This document shows positions 15,921 to 18,218 of a stretch of DNA of 18,218 bases, piece after piece. A program made the position numbers and the translations under genes. The notes under the pieces were generated by a model, which saw only the letters and a program-made list of their open reading frames with translations, searched no databases and was not told the DNA's origin. The stretch comes from Armatimonadota bacterium (lineage in GTDB: Bacteria; Armatimonadota; UBA10988). Positions within the stretch are counted from its first letter, which is position 1; every line of letters begins with the position of its first letter. The stretch spans positions 1 through 18,218 of the forward strand of contig JACPDV010000718.1 of the NCBI GenBank assembly GCA_016183835.1. Reading direction: 5' to 3'.

Positions 15921-16118
15921 CCTTGAGCTCCGTTAGCGTGCGTGTGCTGGAGGTTTCGCGAAGCAGGTGCGCTACTCCTGCCGAGGCGATGGCGCGAACG
16001 TGAGCCGCAGTGCGACCCCGGTTTCCGGGCGCAGACGGATCAAGCGAGCAAGCCGCTCATCCCACCACCACGGATGCTCCCGCCAGCGAGTGGCTGCCAA
16101 GCCGCGGTTGATGTGGGC
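15921..16118. other. 198-nt intergenic region upstream of the secreted-protein operon
   Basis: This gap separates the PRTase-like gene from the GH42-like gene, both on the - strand. It should hold the end of the upstream transcript and the promoter of the four-gene operon, but I see no convincing -10/-35 pair and no stem with a T-run. A small perfect hairpin (CCCGG-TTT-CCGGG, 16017-16029) is the only structure. No credible small ORF was found. Confidence 0.6.
15928..15931 (-). promoter_or_regulatory. Ribosome binding site of the GH42-like gene
   Basis: On the - strand GGAG lies 7 nt before the ATG at 15920, which is followed directly by a good signal peptide. This supports the chosen start. 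Confidence 0.6.
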
Positions 16119-17456
16119 TCAACGACGGGGCCGAGCCATCAGCGCATCGGCGAGTTGCTGAACGGCCGTCCGGTCCAGCACGTCGAACTGGCCGTCGCGC
16201 TCGGCGCGCACGGCGACGATGGTGGGTTGGGCCTCGCTCGTGGGGTCAACCGGCACTATCAGCACCCACCCCTTGTTCACACCACCGGCGACGCTGCTCT
16301 GGTTCCACCGGAGAGCGCCATGACGCGCTGCCATCCGCTTGCCGCATGCCGCCAGGGCACTTCGGACGGCGACCTTCCGAGCGACGAACCTGGTGGACGC
16401 CGCCATTACGTCCCACCTCGCGGCGGAGTCGACAGCCCACAGAGCCACGCCCTCGGCGCGGACGACCTCCCGGCAGGCGTTCATGAGCTGCTGCTGACTC
16501 AAGCCCCCGCTTGACGCAAGCGCCTGGTAATCAGCTAGCGCGCGGAGCCGCTCGCGTGCCTTGAGCACGGAGGCACGCACCGCGGGTTCCTCTCCGGGCT
16601 CAGCGGGTGGAGTTGGCTCGGCGGCGAGGTCCGGCTCGTGACGGCGCTTCTCATGCCTTTCGAACAGCGGGATCCAGTACTCGGTTCGCTTCCAGATCAC
16701 GGGGAGCGTGTTGTTGGGAGTGTTGTGATCAAAAGCGATCAGTGCCTGTCCGTCTGCATAGCCGAGAGGGAAGTCCGGGCAGAGCCTTCGGCCTGTGCGC
16801 TCCATGCATTCCCTGGCCAGGTCGCGCAGCGCCTCCTCGGGGAACGCTCGACTGGTGCTGCTGAACGCGCGGTCTTCGTCGGTTAGCTCGTCGATAACGA
16901 GCGGTCGCCCCAGTCCCGTCTGCTCGGAGATTCGCTTCAGTCCGTCGACGAAGCCTGCCAGGGCCATGTAGCAGAAGCGGAGCCCCAGCACGCGACAGGC
17001 CCAGGGCTTCACTTCCGATTCCCAAAACTTCACGCACTGCTTACCGCTTCCGACGAAGTCGTCGAGGAACACGACGAGGCGGTTGTCTCCGAGTTTCTCC
17101 GGCAACTGCTCACACCATGCAAAGCGATCCAGGGGCAGCCCGTTGCAGGTGCGGTAGAGGTAGCTCAGATGCTGGCCGCTCTCGCCGGCATCCCCCAGTC
17201 CAACGAAGATGGCGTTCTTCAGGGCGTCCGGCTCAAACTCCACGTTCAACTGGCAATGCAGATAGACGCAATACCTTCGTATTTCGTCACTGTCATAGTA
17301 TCCCAGACTTTCCAATAGCGTCAAGGCTACACCTCGCTGCTTTGACGGGAATTGGCGCAGCCAAGCCGTTACCTCACTGACACCCTTAGATCTGGGCCAC
17401 CCCCGCCGGGCGACAAGGGCCTCGATCCGGTCCTGGTAACGAGGTATATCTGCCAC
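16119..17456 (-). CDS. Phosphoribosyltransferase-like (PRTase-CE type) protein with C-terminal GAF-like domain
   Basis: The product is 445 residues, with no signal peptide and so probably cytoplasmic. The N-terminal ~75 residues are helical (VTAWLRQFPSKQRGVALTLLESLGYYDSDEIRRY). A phosphoribosyltransferase-type PRPP loop follows, VVFLDDFVGSGKQ, with Asp132-Asp133 and Gly-Ser-Gly-Lys at 136-139, and then FDHNTPNNTLPVIW from 242. From memory this combination marks the PRTase-CE family found in prokaryotic conflict (immune-type) systems; ordinary salvage PRTases lack the NTPNNTLP motif. After a Pro/Glu-rich linker (about 275-300) the last ~120 residues look like a GAF domain (GVALWAVD, GWVLIVPVD, FDVLDRTAVQQLADAL). 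The GTG start has GGAGGG 11 nt upstream and lies 8 nt after the stop of the upstream GAF gene, so the two are co-transcribed. Base composition is lower in GC than neighbouring genes. The reaction is unknown. Confidence 0.87.
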   Translation of the reverse strand: MADIPRYQDRIEALVARRGWPRSKGVSEVTAWLRQFPSKQRGVALTLLESLGYYDSDEIRRYCVYLHCQLNVEFEPDALKNAIFVGLGDAGESGQHLSYLYRTCNGLPLDRFAWCEQLPEKLGDNRLVVFLDDFVGSGKQCVKFWESEVKPWACRVLGLRFCYMALAGFVDGLKRISEQTGLGRPLVIDELTDEDRAFSSTSRAFPEEALRDLARECMERTGRRLCPDFPLGYADGQALIAFDHNTPNNTLPVIWKRTEYWIPLFERHEKRRHEPDLAAEPTPPAEPGEEPAVRASVLKARERLRALADYQALASSGGLSQQQLMNACREVVRAEGVALWAVDSAARWDVMAASTRFVARKVAVRSALAACGKRMAARHGALRWNQSSVAGGVNKGWVLIVPVDPTSEAQPTIVAVRAERDGQFDVLDRTAVQQLADALMARPRR

Positions 17457-17464
17457 GGTGGTGC

Positions 17465-18218
17465 TTACCCTCCGGCTTGTTCCGAGCGGCGGGGCGGGTC
17501 ATCGGAGCCGCTGCGGCGCTCTGACTGGAGCAGCGCATGCGAAAGGACGGTGCACGCGAGACTGAGCAGATGGACCTCGGGGGTCTGGAAGGGCCGGCGA
17601 GAGCCGGCCCGACCAAAGGCGCAGAGCGCCTTGGCGCCGGGTGCCCAGTGGAGCGGTGCGGTCAGGACGCATCCCCCCAGAACGCTCGCGGCCTGGGAAG
17701 CGGCGCGCCGGACGGGCAAGGCGGCAGGTTCGGCCGAGTCGCCCCAGAGGTGCGGGTGCCCTTCGAGCTCGTGTCGCAGCGCGTCGCACAGGCTGGTGGC
17801 CCCGAATTCCTCGCGCAGCTCCCACGCTGCGCCGTAGGACACGTACAGCGCGGCGACGTCGGCTGGCAGACCGGCGCAGATGCGCCTGAAGCCCTGGGCC
17901 AGAAGGGCGAATGGGTCGGCGTCCACCGCTGCCGGCCGTTGCAGGGCGTGCAGCAGTGCGGTGCTCTCCACGTACCACTGCAACTGCAGCACACAGCCGT
18001 CCAGACGAGCCGTCTGCCCTTCGTGCAGCATGTCGCCAAGGAAGCCGACGTCCACGAGCATGCCGAGCAACCCGGCCAGCGAGCGCGCGGCTTGCGCATG
18101 TAGCAAGGTGAACTCGCGGCCCGGGGAATGGACCGTGAACAGCCCCGCGCCGCGACCATGGAGCATGATCGGGATGCGCAGGAGGTGGGCGGTCGTGGTG
18201 CTGCACCCCGACTTGAGG
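17465..18218 (-). CDS. GAF-domain protein, C-terminal part (5' end outside window)
   Basis: The frame is open to the window edge, and 250 residues are visible. An internal ATG at 18166 could be taken as the start, but the codons upstream (CSTTTAHLLRIPI) complete a GAF-type beta-strand, so the gene very likely begins outside the window. The first ~75 visible residues are the end of one GAF domain (LLRIPIMLHGRGAGLFTVHS, then a helix FTLLHAQAARSLAGLLGML). A helical linker follows. A second GAF-like domain lies at about 105-230 (ADVAALYVSYGA, GGCVLTAPLHW, FQTPEVHLLSLACTVLSHALL). GAF domains bind small molecules or serve as dimer sensors; the ligand cannot be read here. The tail is short and charged, with no kinase or cyclase module after the second domain. 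It ends 8 nt before the PRTase-like gene, which also carries a GAF-like domain, so the two products probably act together. Confidence 0.77.
   Translation of the reverse strand, partial: LKSGCSTTTAHLLRIPIMLHGRGAGLFTVHSPGREFTLLHAQAARSLAGLLGMLVDVGFLGDMLHEGQTARLDGCVLQLQWYVESTALLHALQRPAAVDADPFALLAQGFRRICAGLPADVAALYVSYGAAWELREEFGATSLCDALRHELEGHPHLWGDSAEPAALPVRRAASQAASVLGGCVLTAPLHWAPGAKALCAFGRAGSRRPFQTPEVHLLSLACTVLSHALLQSERRSGSDDPPRRSEQAGG
17468..17473 (-). promoter_or_regulatory. Ribosome binding site of the PRTase-like gene
   Basis: On the - strand GGAGGG lies at the 3' end of the upstream GAF gene, immediately before its TAA stop (17467-17465) and 11 nt before the GTG at 17456. The spacing is slightly long, but no other start codon fits the conserved N-terminus better. 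Confidence 0.55.

Noticed and set aside
16017..16029. CCCGG-TTT-CCGGG hairpin as a terminator of the PRTase unit
   Set aside because: The stem has only 5 bp and no T-run follows on either strand. It is short enough to occur by chance in GC-rich DNA.
17499..18206. Alternative - strand frame over the GAF gene
   Set aside because: It is Arg/His/Pro-rich without hydrophobic periodicity. The 17465 frame shows GAF-like strand and helix patterns and couples to the next gene.

Overview
The window is GC-rich bacterial DNA (roughly 70% G+C across most of it). It joins a core flagellar operon on the + strand (1-4168) to two gene clusters on the - strand (4165-18218). Flagella combined with large secreted TIG/parallel-beta-helix proteins, LamG or 3-keto-disaccharide-hydrolase-like modules and a GH42-like protein suggest the PVC superphylum (Planctomycetota-like) or Armatimonadota and similar lineages. 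This is an inference from family content; no marker gene in the window settles it.

Region 1 (1-4168, +): the 3' part of fliF (MS ring), then fliG (rotor/switch), fliH (export ATPase regulator) and fliI (export ATPase). The genes overlap or are a few bases apart and form one operon. No fliJ follows. The fliI stop codon overlaps the stop codon of the convergent gene by three bases, leaving no intergenic space.

Region 2 (4165-15920, -): read in transcription order, a four-gene operon for exported proteins: a GH42-like multidomain protein (12297-15920), an unrecognised secreted protein (11134-12297), and two paralogous TIG plus pectate-lyase-3-type beta-helix proteins (7231-11115 and 4165-7143). 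The paralogues share their first ~730 residues and carry different C-terminal modules. The first two genes overlap as TGATG, the next gap is 18 nt, and the last junction holds a 158-nt composite inverted repeat that obscures the start of the last gene. The likely theme is binding and breakdown of an extracellular glycan.

Region 3 (16119-18218, -): a two-gene unit of different, lower-GC composition. The upstream gene, cut by the window edge, encodes a GAF-domain protein. The downstream one encodes a phosphoribosyltransferase-like domain resembling the PRTase-CE family of prokaryotic conflict systems, fused to a C-terminal GAF-like domain. This pair is the best candidate for a poorly described system. 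No tRNA, rRNA, CRISPR array or transposase gene was seen. The only stretch without a gene longer than about 100 nt is 15921-16118.
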